Shown here one piece after another: positions 27,422-33,925 of a stretch of 64,000 bases of DNA. A program made the translations under genes and the position numbers. Every line of letters starts with the position of its first letter. Positions within the stretch are counted from its first letter, which is position 1. The notes beneath the pieces were generated by a model that was not told the origin of the DNA, ran no database searches, and was given only the letters and a program-made list of their open reading frames with translations. This DNA comes from a virus: positions 1-64,000 of IMG/VR virus record IMGVR_UViG_3300044611_001195. One strand, written 5' to 3'.

Positions 27422-27448
27422 GTTCAAAACTATTTATATGTTTTGAAC
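27422..27448 (-). promoter_or_regulatory. late promoter inside a perfect hairpin, upstream of HNH gene
   Basis: A 9-bp perfect inverted repeat (27422-27430 with 27440-27448) encloses TATAAATA (27431-27438, minus strand). The HNH start is 27 bases downstream. The same arrangement is found before the GIY-YIG gene at 54684-55367. Confidence 0.65.
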
Positions 27449-27450
27449 CT

Positions 27451-27603
27451 TTACTTCTTGTGCCCTTTGTCAAATGGTGCCCAGTGCTGCCATTCGTATT
27501 TATGAATCGCCCATATACCCATAATAGGAAGAACAATCAAAATATATCCAAGAAATCCAAGTGTATATGGGTTTTCCAATACCCATCGTGCAAAGTGTCC
27601 CAT
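27451..27603 (-). CDS. 50-residue membrane protein
   Basis: MGHFARWVLENPYTLGFLGY begins a protein with one clear transmembrane helix (FLGYILIVLPIMGIWAI) and a His/Lys-rich tail (FDKGHKK). The start codon shares a base with the upstream stop. Function unknown. Confidence 0.7.
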   Translation of the reverse strand: MGHFARWVLENPYTLGFLGYILIVLPIMGIWAIHKYEWQHWAPFDKGHKK

Positions 27604-27824
27604 CAGTATCCTCTCCAAGTTTTAAATTCATAATAGAAATATTGATCCAATACTCTATCATCCAATGGTGCGTTTTCAGTTCTATGCGCCCATACCTCAC
27701 AGAATTCTACGATACGACGATCGTGTAATGAACTATGCCCCCACATTCTTACAAATGCTGATGTTGCAAAGTGATACCGCTGCCTAATGTGCGGTTCCGT
27801 TTCCTTTATACTTTTCGGTATCAT
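27603..27824 (-). CDS. conserved-type small protein
   Basis: A 73-residue protein rich in His, Arg and Trp (HIRQRYHFATSAFVRMWGHS, LDQYFYYEFKTWRGY). No domain recognised. It overlaps the genes on both sides. Confidence 0.72.
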   Translation of the reverse strand: MIPKSIKETEPHIRQRYHFATSAFVRMWGHSSLHDRRIVEFCEVWAHRTENAPLDDRVLDQYFYYEFKTWRGY

Positions 27825-27903
27825 AATACCCTCCTTTTGTTCCGAAATAAAGAGTTGTTAATACGAAAGGAACTGAAACAAATAAAAGTACTTTACCTAA
27901 CAT
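27784..27903 (-). CDS. 39-residue membrane protein
   Basis: MLGKVLLFVSVPFVLTTLYF is a signal-like or single transmembrane helix, followed by GTKGGYYDTEKYKGNGTAH. It overlaps the end of gnd by 11 bases and the next gene by 41. GGAGG before that next gene lies inside this ORF. Function unknown. Confidence 0.65.
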   Translation of the reverse strand: MLGKVLLFVSVPFVLTTLYFGTKGGYYDTEKYKGNGTAH

Positions 27904-28936
27904 GATGTCCACCGAACATATAACGCATTCCGTTTAGGATCTTTGCTCCGAACGATCCGAGATTGCGTGAGTTAAATCTTTCAAATAGTGCAGTAGTAAT
28001 GACAGGAGCGGGAACCCCCAAATCCACAGCGGCAGAAACAGTCCAACGACCCTCACCACTGTCGGATACGCCTCCAGAGAACTGTTTAAGCTCACCATCC
28101 CTGCGTAACACATCAGCAGTAAGATCAAGTAACCAAGACCCAACCACGCTACCACGACGCCACAACTCAGCAACCTCAGCAACATCAATATCATAACAAT
28201 AGGATTCTGGATCCGCCATTGGGGCAACCTCTGCATCTCCTTCTCTGACATACTGAGCACCTGCATTAGCGTTCTTGAGAATATTGAATCCTTCGGCATA
28301 TGCCTGCATAATGCCGTATTCGATTCCATTGTGAACCATCTTCACAAAATGTCCTGCCCCTGGTCCGCCACAATGTAACCAACCAAACTCAGCAGAGGTT
28401 ACGTCTGAGTTAAATTGAGTCCTGGGGGCAGCGTCAATTCCTGGTGAGAGGGCATCAAAAATGCGCGAACAAGTGGCGACTGCAGTATTTCCACCTCCAA
28501 CCATAAGACAGTATCCACGATCCAGACCATAAACACCACCGCTAGTGCCACAATCAATATATTGGATACCCAACTTTGCCAAACGTTCTGCTCTTTTCCT
28601 ACTGTCTTTAAAATTGCTATTGCCATGATCAATAATAATATCTCCTTCGTCACAATATCGTAGTAACTCATTGATTGTCTCCTCTACTGTTTCTGCTGGT
28701 ACAACCATCATAAAGATGCCTGGTCCATATTTGTCTGATACTCCACTCTGAGTATGTTTTACTACCTGAGCAAGGCTTTGTATAGAAGTTGTAACACCGT
28801 TAACATATCCGTTTTCATATGCTTCTTGTGCTTTCTCATAATTCCTCCTATAACCCCAAACCTCAATACCTGCTTTCATCATTCGACGGGACATTCCTTC
28901 TCCCATCCGTCCTAGTCCGATTAATCCTACTTTCAT
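27893..28936 (-). CDS. gnd: 6-phosphogluconate dehydrogenase, decarboxylating (short type)
   Basis: A 347-residue enzyme turning 6-phosphogluconate into ribulose 5-phosphate with NADPH. It has GLIGLGRMGEGMSRR (NADP site), DHGNSNFKDS, IDCGTSGGVYGLDRGYCLMV and GHFVKMVHNGIEYG with the catalytic Lys and Asn. The length fits the short bacterial Gnd group. In cyanophages this supports pentose phosphate flux for nucleotide synthesis, which fits the nrd genes in this window. The ATG at 28936 overlaps the upstream stop (ATGA). Confidence 0.95.
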   Translation of the reverse strand: MKVGLIGLGRMGEGMSRRMMKAGIEVWGYRRNYEKAQEAYENGYVNGVTTSIQSLAQVVKHTQSGVSDKYGPGIFMMVVPAETVEETINELLRYCDEGDIIIDHGNSNFKDSRKRAERLAKLGIQYIDCGTSGGVYGLDRGYCLMVGGGNTAVATCSRIFDALSPGIDAAPRTQFNSDVTSAEFGWLHCGGPGAGHFVKMVHNGIEYGIMQAYAEGFNILKNANAGAQYVREGDAEVAPMADPESYCYDIDVAEVAELWRRGSVVGSWLLDLTADVLRRDGELKQFSGGVSDSGEGRWTVSAAVDLGVPAPVITTALFERFNSRNLGSFGAKILNGMRYMFGGHHVR

Positions 28937-29028
28937 ACAACTCCTGGATATGCGTGTGTAAGTCCCCAATAAATGAACGATGCAATAGAACTAAAAAGTA
29001 AAAGTGAAGATATAAAAGTTTTAATCAT
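28933..29028 (-). CDS. 31-residue membrane peptide
   Basis: MIKTFISSLLLFSSIASFIY plus WGLTHAYPGVV: one hydrophobic helix. The four-base overlap with gnd and the overlap with the preceding ORF support it as real. Function unknown. Confidence 0.62.
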   Translation of the reverse strand: MIKTFISSLLLFSSIASFIYWGLTHAYPGVV

Positions 29029-29134
29029 CTTTCTCATCCTCATAAGTAGATGGTTCTTCAAATAACTCTTCCATTTTTTGCCGCATGACTCTTTCTTGCA
29101 ACTCTTGCAAATCTTCTTCGGTTAAAGTTATCAT
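29021..29134 (-). CDS. 37-residue acidic peptide
   Basis: MITLTEEDLQELQERVMRQK followed by an acidic tail (TYEDEKDD): a helical, possibly coiled-coil peptide. The ATGA overlap with the upstream gene and the 8-base overlap downstream support expression. Function unknown. Confidence 0.62.
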   Translation of the reverse strand: MITLTEEDLQELQERVMRQKMEELFEEPSTYEDEKDD

Positions 29135-29310
29135 TTGTCCTTTAAAAGTTCTTCTATTCGTTTACGCATACTTGAACTTTCTTGTTTCATATAATCTCTG
29201 AGTGAATATCCTCTTTGACCTCTCATAATACAAGTTCCTTGATAGAACATAGTGGCAGCAAACACCAGAAGGAAAAAGATTCCTATTATTTCAGGGTAAT
29301 GTTTAACCAT
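29131..29310 (-). CDS. 59-residue membrane protein
   Basis: MVKHYPEIIGIFFLLVFAAT is an N-terminal transmembrane helix, followed by a basic helical tail (RDYMKQESSSMRKRIEELL). It lies in the chain of overlapping small genes upstream of gnd. Confidence 0.65.
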   Translation of the reverse strand: MVKHYPEIIGIFFLLVFAATMFYQGTCIMRGQRGYSLRDYMKQESSSMRKRIEELLKDK

Positions 29311-29492
29311 GGCAAAACTGGTGGAATGACGCCTATCAACCTTAAAAGTCCCTCAGCAAATAAAGCAAGAACCACCCAACCGACGCACATACTAATGATA
29401 GAAGCATTACGGTTGTGTCGTCGTATTGCTGCATCGATCATCTCCTGCACTTCTGTGCGAGTTACATAATCATCATCAAATGGTTCCATCAT
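29286..29492 (-). CDS. 68-residue membrane protein
   Basis: A soluble N-terminus (DDDYVTRTEVQEMIDAAIRR) precedes one or two hydrophobic segments (IISMCVGWVVLALFAEGLL, LIGVIPPVLPW). It overlaps both neighbours. Function unknown. Confidence 0.68.
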   Translation of the reverse strand: MMEPFDDDYVTRTEVQEMIDAAIRRHNRNASIISMCVGWVVLALFAEGLLRLIGVIPPVLPWLNITLK

Positions 29493-29638
29493 TTCTCATC
29501 TCCAAGAAACTTTGCAAGAGGATCTCTGCGGGTTTTGACTATTTCGACTGCTCTCTTATAGAACATATTATCCATGTTCCCAGAGGCTTCAAAAGTCTCC
29601 TTGATCTTCACCCAATTATCGTAGGTGCGCTGATCCAT
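29489..29638 (-). CDS. 49-residue protein
   Basis: MDQRTYDNWVKIKETFEASG begins a small soluble protein ending DPLAKFLGDEK. It is the first gene of the gnd operon behind the promoter at 29665-29692. Function unknown. Confidence 0.65.
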   Translation of the reverse strand: MDQRTYDNWVKIKETFEASGNMDNMFYKRAVEIVKTRRDPLAKFLGDEK

Positions 29639-29664
29639 AGGGTTTAGGTTGAATACTACTAGTT

Positions 29665-29692
29665 ATGCTAGTGGGTATTTGTACTATGTCAA
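29665..29692 (-). promoter_or_regulatory. probable promoter of the gnd operon
   Basis: Minus-strand TTGACA (29687-29692), 16-base spacer, TAGCAT (29665-29670). The -35 box is perfect and the -10 box weaker. Confidence 0.6.
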
Positions 29693-29750
29693 GTTTGTGT
29701 TGATACAAAAATATAGATTAAGAAAATCTAAAATTTTGTAATATTTGTAA

Positions 29751-29837
29751 CGGAAGCGACTGGATTCGAACCAGTGGAGGTCTTACCCTCATTTGTTTTC
29801 AAGACAAACGCAATAAACCGGACTCTGCCACGCTTCC
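29751..29837 (-). tRNA. tRNA-Ser (UGA)
   Basis: An 87-nt class II tRNA with acceptor GGAAGCG/CGCTTCC, anticodon arm TTTGT-CTTGAAA-ACAAA (anticodon TGA), a long variable arm and T-arm ACTGG-TTCGAAT-CCAGT. CCA is not encoded. A weak hairpin (TAGATT/AATCTA) with a T-run follows. Confidence 0.93.
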
Positions 29838-29848
29838 AATAAAAGTCC

Positions 29849-30106
29849 TCAACGGACTTCAAAATCTAAACGTCTTACTTTACGTTGTCTTCTTGCCTCT
29901 TGGAAGGCAAGATCTTCGTTAGTAAGAACACCAGGTTTTGATTTATGACCATAAGAGTTTAACATAATAACAGCAGATAAGTCAACTGCTGAAATCTTAT
30001 CACCACGAATGGATGCCATATTAGAGCAACCACAAGACACAGTTTTCGTAGGATGCCCCTCTAACTCCTTTCCACAGGAGCGGCATCTGATTCTTAAATT
30101 TTCCAT
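29849..30106 (-). CDS. small zinc-ribbon-type protein
   Basis: An 85-residue protein with an N-terminal four-Cys motif (CRSCGKELEGHPTKTVSCGC) likely to bind zinc, then a basic C-terminus (FQEARRQRKVRRLDFEVR). I know this type as common in cyanomyoviruses, without known function; DNA or RNA binding is plausible. It sits between two tRNA genes. Confidence 0.78.
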   Translation of the reverse strand: MENLRIRCRSCGKELEGHPTKTVSCGCSNMASIRGDKISAVDLSAVIMLNSYGHKSKPGVLTNEDLAFQEARRQRKVRRLDFEVR

Positions 30107-30151
30107 TTGTATAATCAGTTATACTTCTTCAATTTTTTTAAATATTTATAA

Positions 30152-30223
30152 TGGGCAATATCGGATTCGAACCAATGACCGTCTGCGTGTAAAGCAGCTG
30201 CGCTACCGCTGCGCCAATCGCCC
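30152..30223 (-). tRNA. tRNA-Val (UAC)
   Basis: A 72-nt cloverleaf: acceptor GGGCGAT/ATTGCCC with one G-T pair, anticodon loop TTTACAC (anticodon TAC), T-arm with TTCGAAT. CCA is not encoded. Confidence 0.92.
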
Positions 30224-30231
30224 ATAAAAAG

Positions 30232-30396
30232 TCAAGATTGACTCATAAGATATTCAACTGTATTTGCTACATCATTCATAGCGTCACGGAGATTTTCCCT
30301 TTGCCCAGATTCTTGTTTGATAATTGGACGATGGTCATCTGTCAGAGTCCAACGCCATTGATTCATTTCAATGCAGAACCAGAGATTAATTTTCAT
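30232..30396 (-). CDS. 54-residue protein
   Basis: MKINLWFCIEMNQWRWTLTD begins a Trp-rich small protein ending EYLMSQS; it resembles small cyanophage proteins of unknown function. It overlaps the upstream gene by 11 bases. Confidence 0.68.
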   Translation of the reverse strand: MKINLWFCIEMNQWRWTLTDDHRPIIKQESGQRENLRDAMNDVANTVEYLMSQS

Positions 30397-30544
30397 TCTT
30401 AAAGTACTCCAGTTCTATCCAACGAAGAAGTGTATTATATGCATAAATTGATGCTTCTGTACAATTATCTTCTTTTAGTTTATGAATATAGTATTCAAGC
30501 GCCTCAATGACCATTTGACGGTCTGTTTGGGAAATAAGAGACAT
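30386..30544 (-). CDS. 52-residue helical protein
   Basis: MSLISQTDRQMVIEALEYYI begins a helical acidic protein ending WIELEYFKNEN. AGGAGG lies seven bases before the ATG. It is the first gene behind the promoter at 30566-30594. Function unknown. Confidence 0.7.
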   Translation of the reverse strand: MSLISQTDRQMVIEALEYYIHKLKEDNCTEASIYAYNTLLRWIELEYFKNEN

Positions 30545-30565
30545 AAACCTCCTAACTCGTTATCT

Positions 30566-30594
30566 ATAATACATTAAAAAGGGGGTTTTGTCAA
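30566..30594 (-). promoter_or_regulatory. sigma70-type promoter in terminator loop
   Basis: Minus-strand TTGACA (30589-30594), 17-base spacer, TATTAT (30566-30571). The -35 box is formed by the loop and left arm of the pstS terminator. Confidence 0.85.
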
Positions 30595-30599
30595 CCCCC
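30576..30599 (-). terminator. pstS terminator
   Basis: A 7-bp stem (30581-30587 with 30593-30599) and T-run directly after the pstS stop codon. Confidence 0.85.
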
Positions 30600-30608
30600 C
30601 TATGTATG

Positions 30609-31571
30609 TCAGTTACCGATGCGACCAACAGCAAGACGTGCTTTGTTCAGAACGCTACCAGAAAGAGGAACATATCCAAGATCATCAGCAATAGATTGTG
30701 CCTTTGTGCTTAGAGCATAGTTAATAGCGGCACGAATATCATCTGCCTTTGCACCATTACCTTTCTTATAAGCAAGAATCCAAGTCAAAGTAGAAATGGG
30801 ATATGCATTTACACCAGCAGGATTGGGGTTCTCGCCAGCAAGGTTTGCATCCAGAGTAATACCATTCAGAGCAGCAGAACCAGTTGCAGCAGAAGGTCCA
30901 ACAAACTTACCTGCCTTGTTTTGAAGAACTGCTGCTTGGAGTTTGTTAGCACGAACAAATCCAGTATTCACATAGCCAATCGCACCAGCAGTGTTCTTGA
31001 TGGTTCCAGCAACACCTTCGTTACCTTTTGAACCAACACCAGTAGGCCACTTGACTGCCTTACCAACACCAGGAGCCCAACCACCGAATGCATCCAGAGA
31101 GTTGGTGAATGCAAAGGTAGTTCCAGATCCATCAGAACGATACACCACTTGAATAGGACCAGCGGAGCAACCAAGTGCTTTCCAATCCTTAATGCGTCCA
31201 GAGAATACATCAACGGTTTGCTTCTGGGTCAGTTTTAGTTTGCATCCAGGTTTGTTATAAGCGACAGCAATCGTTCCACCCACCATAGGGATTTGAACGA
31301 CACCACGCTTCACCTTTGCTGCTTCCGATGCTTTGATCGGTTCATCAGACGCACCAAAATCGACGGTCCCAGCGATGAACTGACGAACACCAGCACCAGA
31401 ACCAACAGATTGGTAATTAACACGATTTCCAGTAGACGAAGCAAAATCCTGGAACCATCGTTGATAAATTGGGGCGGGAAACGTAGCTCCAGCACCATTC
31501 AGAGCAGGTCCAGCAAGAGCAGCAGCAGGAGCAGCAACCAGACCAATAGCAATAAGATTTTTGAGTTTCAT
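30609..31571 (-). CDS. pstS: periplasmic phosphate-binding protein
   Basis: A 320-residue PstS. The signal peptide MKLKNLIAIGLVAAPAAALA is followed by GAGATFPAPIYQRWFQDFA, YQSVGSGAGVRQFIAGTVDF, GASDEP and RSDGSGTTFAFTNSL, which are the phosphate-contacting segments. It would feed phosphate to the host PstCAB transporter. The start at 31571 is set by the signal peptide. A Pho-box-like array lies upstream, so host PhoB is likely to control it. The porin gene upstream completes an outer-membrane-to-periplasm route. Confidence 0.96.
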   Translation of the reverse strand: MKLKNLIAIGLVAAPAAALAGPALNGAGATFPAPIYQRWFQDFASSTGNRVNYQSVGSGAGVRQFIAGTVDFGASDEPIKASEAAKVKRGVVQIPMVGGTIAVAYNKPGCKLKLTQKQTVDVFSGRIKDWKALGCSAGPIQVVYRSDGSGTTFAFTNSLDAFGGWAPGVGKAVKWPTGVGSKGNEGVAGTIKNTAGAIGYVNTGFVRANKLQAAVLQNKAGKFVGPSAATGSAALNGITLDANLAGENPNPAGVNAYPISTLTWILAYKKGNGAKADDIRAAINYALSTKAQSIADDLGYVPLSGSVLNKARLAVGRIGN

Positions 31572-31607
31572 AAAAAGTTTTTTGGAAGTGAATTGACTTC
31601 GTAAGTA

Positions 31608-31652
31608 ATAATACTGGAAGAGAACCTTAAAGTCCACTAAGATTTGGTTAAG
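31608..31652 (-). promoter_or_regulatory. Pho-box-like array and -10 box of pstS
   Basis: On the minus strand three 8-bp units, CTTAACCA (31645-31652), CTTAGTGG (31634-31641) and TTAAGGTT (31623-31630), are each separated by three bases. They are followed nine bases later by TATTAT (31608-31613). Spacing and first-unit sequence match cyanobacterial PhoB boxes (CTTAACCT repeats); the third unit is the motif inverted. Confidence 0.7.
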
Positions 31653-31665
31653 GTTCTGGTTTCAT

Positions 31666-31693
31666 AAAAAAGCACCCCTTTCTGGGGTGCTTT
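31666..31693 (-). terminator. porin terminator
   Basis: A perfect 10-bp stem (31669-31678 with 31684-31693), five-base loop, and a T-run on the minus strand, 23 bases after the porin stop codon. Confidence 0.93.
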
Positions 31694-31715
31694 CACTCAA
31701 CTTATGAGTGGTTTA

Positions 31716-33209
31716 TCAGAAACGGAAGGTAGTTTGAATTACACCACCATAGTTGGAAGAGGTATCCGAAAGTGCCTGATTGTTCGAAACATAGAACACT
31801 GCAGGAGTAACAGTGATGTTGTCGCTCACACGATACTTATAGAACAGTTCCCACATAGTTGCTTCCTTAGTAAGTCCTTCTGCATTACCAGGCTGACCGA
31901 TAGCAAAACCAGCAGAATTACCCTTAGCAAGTACATCAGACCACTGGAGACCAGCGTACCAAGTTTGCGAATCGGTAGCGCCATTAGGAGTTGCTTCACC
32001 TTCGGCATTCAGACTTACAGTATTCCAACCATAACCACCACTCACAGAAGGAATGATGCCAGACTTGGAAGGTTGCCAGTAAGCACTCAGAGCATAACCA
32101 TTAGAGGTTTGACCAGGAGCAAGAGCACCAGAAGAACCCAGAACACCATTGAAGGTGCGAACACGAGTGCCTTCAGTACCATAACGATAACCGAATGCAA
32201 CACCATAATTAGGAGCACGGTAACCAATCTGAGCAAGAGTGTTCAGAGCACCTTTTTCGTTAAACTCACCTTTGGTGGAATCAGAACCACCTTGTGCAAC
32301 ATAGTTCAGACCAGCAACAAAACCTTTCTTACCTTGCACCCATTGAGCACCAAAACCAGAACCAGTTGCCTTGTTGTAGACACCAGGAGCACCAGCAAGT
32401 TGGAAGAAGTCCAGAACATCCGACTTATAAGCAGAAGGAATCCAGGTCATCTCAGTGTTACGAACCAGAGCACCAGCAGTCAGAGTTACACCCTTAGCAA
32501 GAGCAGGGAAACTATAATACAGACGATCCAGTTTAACTACATCAGCAGTGCTCTCTGCCTTATCCAGTTTGAACAGTGAAGAACTGGAACCAAAGGGTTG
32601 AGAAGAGAAATTACCAGAACGCAGACGAGTGCGAAGAAGATCCTTTCCAGTGAAAGAAGTATCAAGATTGATACGAAGATCGTAATTGAAAGCAGTATTG
32701 CCTACATTGGTACTGGCATCCTTACCAGGAACCCAAGCATTATCAACACCACCAAGAACGAAAGATGCTTCACCTTTCAGTTTGGTAGTGGTGGAGAATT
32801 GAGTTGCTTCCAGAGCACCCACTTTTGCTTCCAGTTTATCTACACGACCACGAATTACTGCAAGTTCATCAGCAAACTCCTTTGCAAGACGTTGAAGTTC
32901 ATCAGTAACTTCGGTTACACGGTCAAGGCAAGCATTCAGAAGTGCTGCTGCCTCAAATCGGGTCATTGCCTTACCACCACCATAGGTGCCGTTAGGATAA
33001 CCAGCAACGCAACCATAACGCTCTACAAGGTTGCTGAGTGCCTGATATGCCCAATCCGAAGGTTGAACATCAGACAGTTGTGAGACACTTGTAACCTGCT
33101 CAGAAGAGTATTGGTTGACTGCTGCCATATTCAGATCTGCGGCATTCGCAGCAACAGGAGCAACCATTCCCAGAGCAACAGGTGCAAGCATCAGTTGTTT
33201 GAGTTTCAT
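31716..33209 (-). CDS. SLH-domain outer-membrane porin, cyanobacterial Som type
   Basis: A 497-residue protein with the build of cyanobacterial porins. A signal peptide (residues 1-23) is followed by an SLH domain near 45-100 (PSDWAYQALSNLVERYGCVA, GYPNGTYGGGKAMTRFEAAA) and a coiled-coil stalk (LQRLAKEFADELAVIRGRVD). A roughly 350-residue beta-barrel then ends in the aromatic VIQTTFRF. SLH anchors the barrel to peptidoglycan. The gene is complete, with its own promoter and terminator. It was presumably acquired from a host, and pairing with pstS suggests uptake of phosphate or phosphate esters. The frame extends upstream, but the signal peptide fixes the ATG at 33209. Confidence 0.93.
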   Translation of the reverse strand: MKLKQLMLAPVALGMVAPVAANAADLNMAAVNQYSSEQVTSVSQLSDVQPSDWAYQALSNLVERYGCVAGYPNGTYGGGKAMTRFEAAALLNACLDRVTEVTDELQRLAKEFADELAVIRGRVDKLEAKVGALEATQFSTTTKLKGEASFVLGGVDNAWVPGKDASTNVGNTAFNYDLRINLDTSFTGKDLLRTRLRSGNFSSQPFGSSSSLFKLDKAESTADVVKLDRLYYSFPALAKGVTLTAGALVRNTEMTWIPSAYKSDVLDFFQLAGAPGVYNKATGSGFGAQWVQGKKGFVAGLNYVAQGGSDSTKGEFNEKGALNTLAQIGYRAPNYGVAFGYRYGTEGTRVRTFNGVLGSSGALAPGQTSNGYALSAYWQPSKSGIIPSVSGGYGWNTVSLNAEGEATPNGATDSQTWYAGLQWSDVLAKGNSAGFAIGQPGNAEGLTKEATMWELFYKYRVSDNITVTPAVFYVSNNQALSDTSSNYGGVIQTTFRF

Positions 33210-33245
33210 AAAAAATTTGTTTTTAGTACTAAACGACATAGTGAA

Positions 33246-33272
33246 AATCGTGCAAGTAGTTGCGGCACGATT
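33246..33272 (-). promoter_or_regulatory. hairpin in the porin leader
   Basis: A perfect 8-bp inverted repeat (33246-33253 with 33265-33272) lies between the porin promoter and start codon and is followed by only a few T. It may be an mRNA-stabilising or attenuating element. Confidence 0.45.
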
Positions 33273-33285
33273 GATCACGGTATTT

Positions 33286-33314
33286 ATCTTAACATTTTCT
33301 TTGGGATCAGTCAA
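33286..33314 (-). promoter_or_regulatory. sigma70-type promoter of the porin gene
   Basis: Minus-strand TTGACT (33309-33314), 17-base spacer, TAAGAT (33286-33291), 16 bases downstream of tRNA-Gly. No Pho array is visible here. Confidence 0.75.
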
Positions 33315-33330
33315 GCTTTTTGGTTTTATA

Positions 33331-33402
33331 AGCGGAGTATCGGATTCGAACCGACGACATCTAACTTGGAAGGATAGCGTTCTACCACTGAACTAACTCC
33401 GC
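33331..33402 (-). tRNA. tRNA-Gly (UCC)
   Basis: A 72-nt cloverleaf: acceptor GCGGAGT/ACTCCGC, anticodon loop CTTCCAA (anticodon TCC), T-arm TCGG-TTCGAAT-CCGA. One mismatch in the anticodon stem. CCA is not encoded. Confidence 0.92.
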
Positions 33403-33406
33403 AATG

Positions 33407-33477
33407 TGAGAGTGGAAGGTTTCGCATCCTTCTACTGTATCCCTTGTCGGGGTGCCTTACTTTTGGCTTCACTCTCA
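33407..33477 (-). ncRNA. tRNA-sized cloverleaf-like RNA A
   Basis: An 8-bp closing stem (33407-33414 with 33470-33477) encloses three small hairpins: GCC/GGC, CCC/GGG and GAAGG/CCTTC (33415-33419 with 33428-33432). Overall length is 71 bases. The anticodon-position arm is too short and the T-loop lacks TTCRA, so it is not a working tRNA. It lies between tRNA-Gly and tRNA-Thr and would be cut out by the same processing enzymes. Confidence 0.5.
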
Positions 33478-33531
33478 GCACTTCACTTCACACGGACTTG
33501 TAAAGTATAAGACATAATGAATATTATGTCA

Positions 33532-33603
33532 AGCCCCCGACAAGATTTGAACTTGCGACATCGGCTTTACAAAAGCCGCGCTCTACCACTGAGCTACAAG
33601 GGC
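33532..33603 (-). tRNA. tRNA-Thr (UGU)
   Basis: A 72-nt cloverleaf: acceptor GCCCTTG/CGGGGGC with two G-T pairs, anticodon arm CGGCT-TTTGTAA-AGCCG (anticodon TGT), T-arm GCAAG-TTCAAAT-CTTGT. CCA is not encoded. Confidence 0.92.
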
Positions 33604-33676
33604 AACTAGCGGGGGTGATCAAATCCCCGACCTAAGTAAACTTAGGATTTAGAGGAAGTCCCAGACATTTCTAGTT
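33604..33676 (-). ncRNA. tRNA-sized structured RNA B
   Basis: A 6-bp closing stem (33604-33609 with 33671-33676) encloses two hairpins: CGGGG/CCCCG (33610-33614 with 33625-33629) and CCTAAG/CTTAGG (33631-33636 with 33641-33646). Length is 73 bases and the order mimics a tRNA with T-arm-like and anticodon-like arms but no clear D-arm. It abuts tRNA-Thr directly. It may be a decayed tRNA or a stable RNA like T4 species C and D. Confidence 0.45.
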
Positions 33677-33683
33677 CTCCCTA

Positions 33684-33755
33684 CTCCACAACCTGGATTC
33701 GAACCAGGGACCAAATGATTAACAGTCATCTGCGCTACCGCTGCGCCATTGTGGA
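33684..33755 (-). tRNA. tRNA-Asn (GUU)
   Basis: A 72-nt cloverleaf: acceptor TCCACAA/TTGTGGA, anticodon loop CTGTTAA (anticodon GTT), T-arm CCTGG-TTCGAAT-CCAGG. CCA is not encoded. Confidence 0.93.
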
Positions 33756-33782
33756 TTATAAATTTGGAGAATAAATCTCCAA

Positions 33783-33856
33783 CGGACCAGGTAGGATTCG
33801 AACCTACGGCTAACCGCTTAGAAGGCGGATACTCTTGTCCACTGAGTTACTGGTCC
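33783..33856 (-). tRNA. tRNA-Arg (UCU)
   Basis: A 74-nt cloverleaf: acceptor GGACCAG/CTGGTCC, anticodon arm CCGC-CTTCTAA-GCGG (anticodon TCT), T-arm GTAGG-TTCGAAT-CCTAC. It is the first gene of the tRNA cluster. Confidence 0.94.
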
Positions 33857-33873
33857 AATTGAATCACTTGTTT

Positions 33874-33911
33874 ATTATAGATGGGAGGAGGGCATCTGTC
33901 AAGCCCCCCTC
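33874..33911 (-). promoter_or_regulatory. consensus promoter of the tRNA cluster inside a hairpin
   Basis: Minus-strand TTGACA (33897-33902), 17-base spacer, TATAAT (33874-33879), a full consensus match. The -35 box is in the loop of a 9-bp hairpin with one G-T pair (33885-33893 with 33903-33911) that follows the tail-lysozyme gene by 14 bases. Confidence 0.9.
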
Positions 33912-33925
33912 ACCTATTCAGTTTG

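Noticed and set aside
31704-32579. Plus-strand ORF of 291 residues opposite the porin
   Set aside because: Composition is Ser/Thr/Arg-rich with no domain; it mirrors the codon bias of the porin on the other strand, whose signal peptide, SLH domain and barrel are clear.
33604-33676. An eighth functional tRNA
   Set aside because: No anticodon loop of seven bases and no D-arm can be folded, so it was listed as a structured RNA instead.
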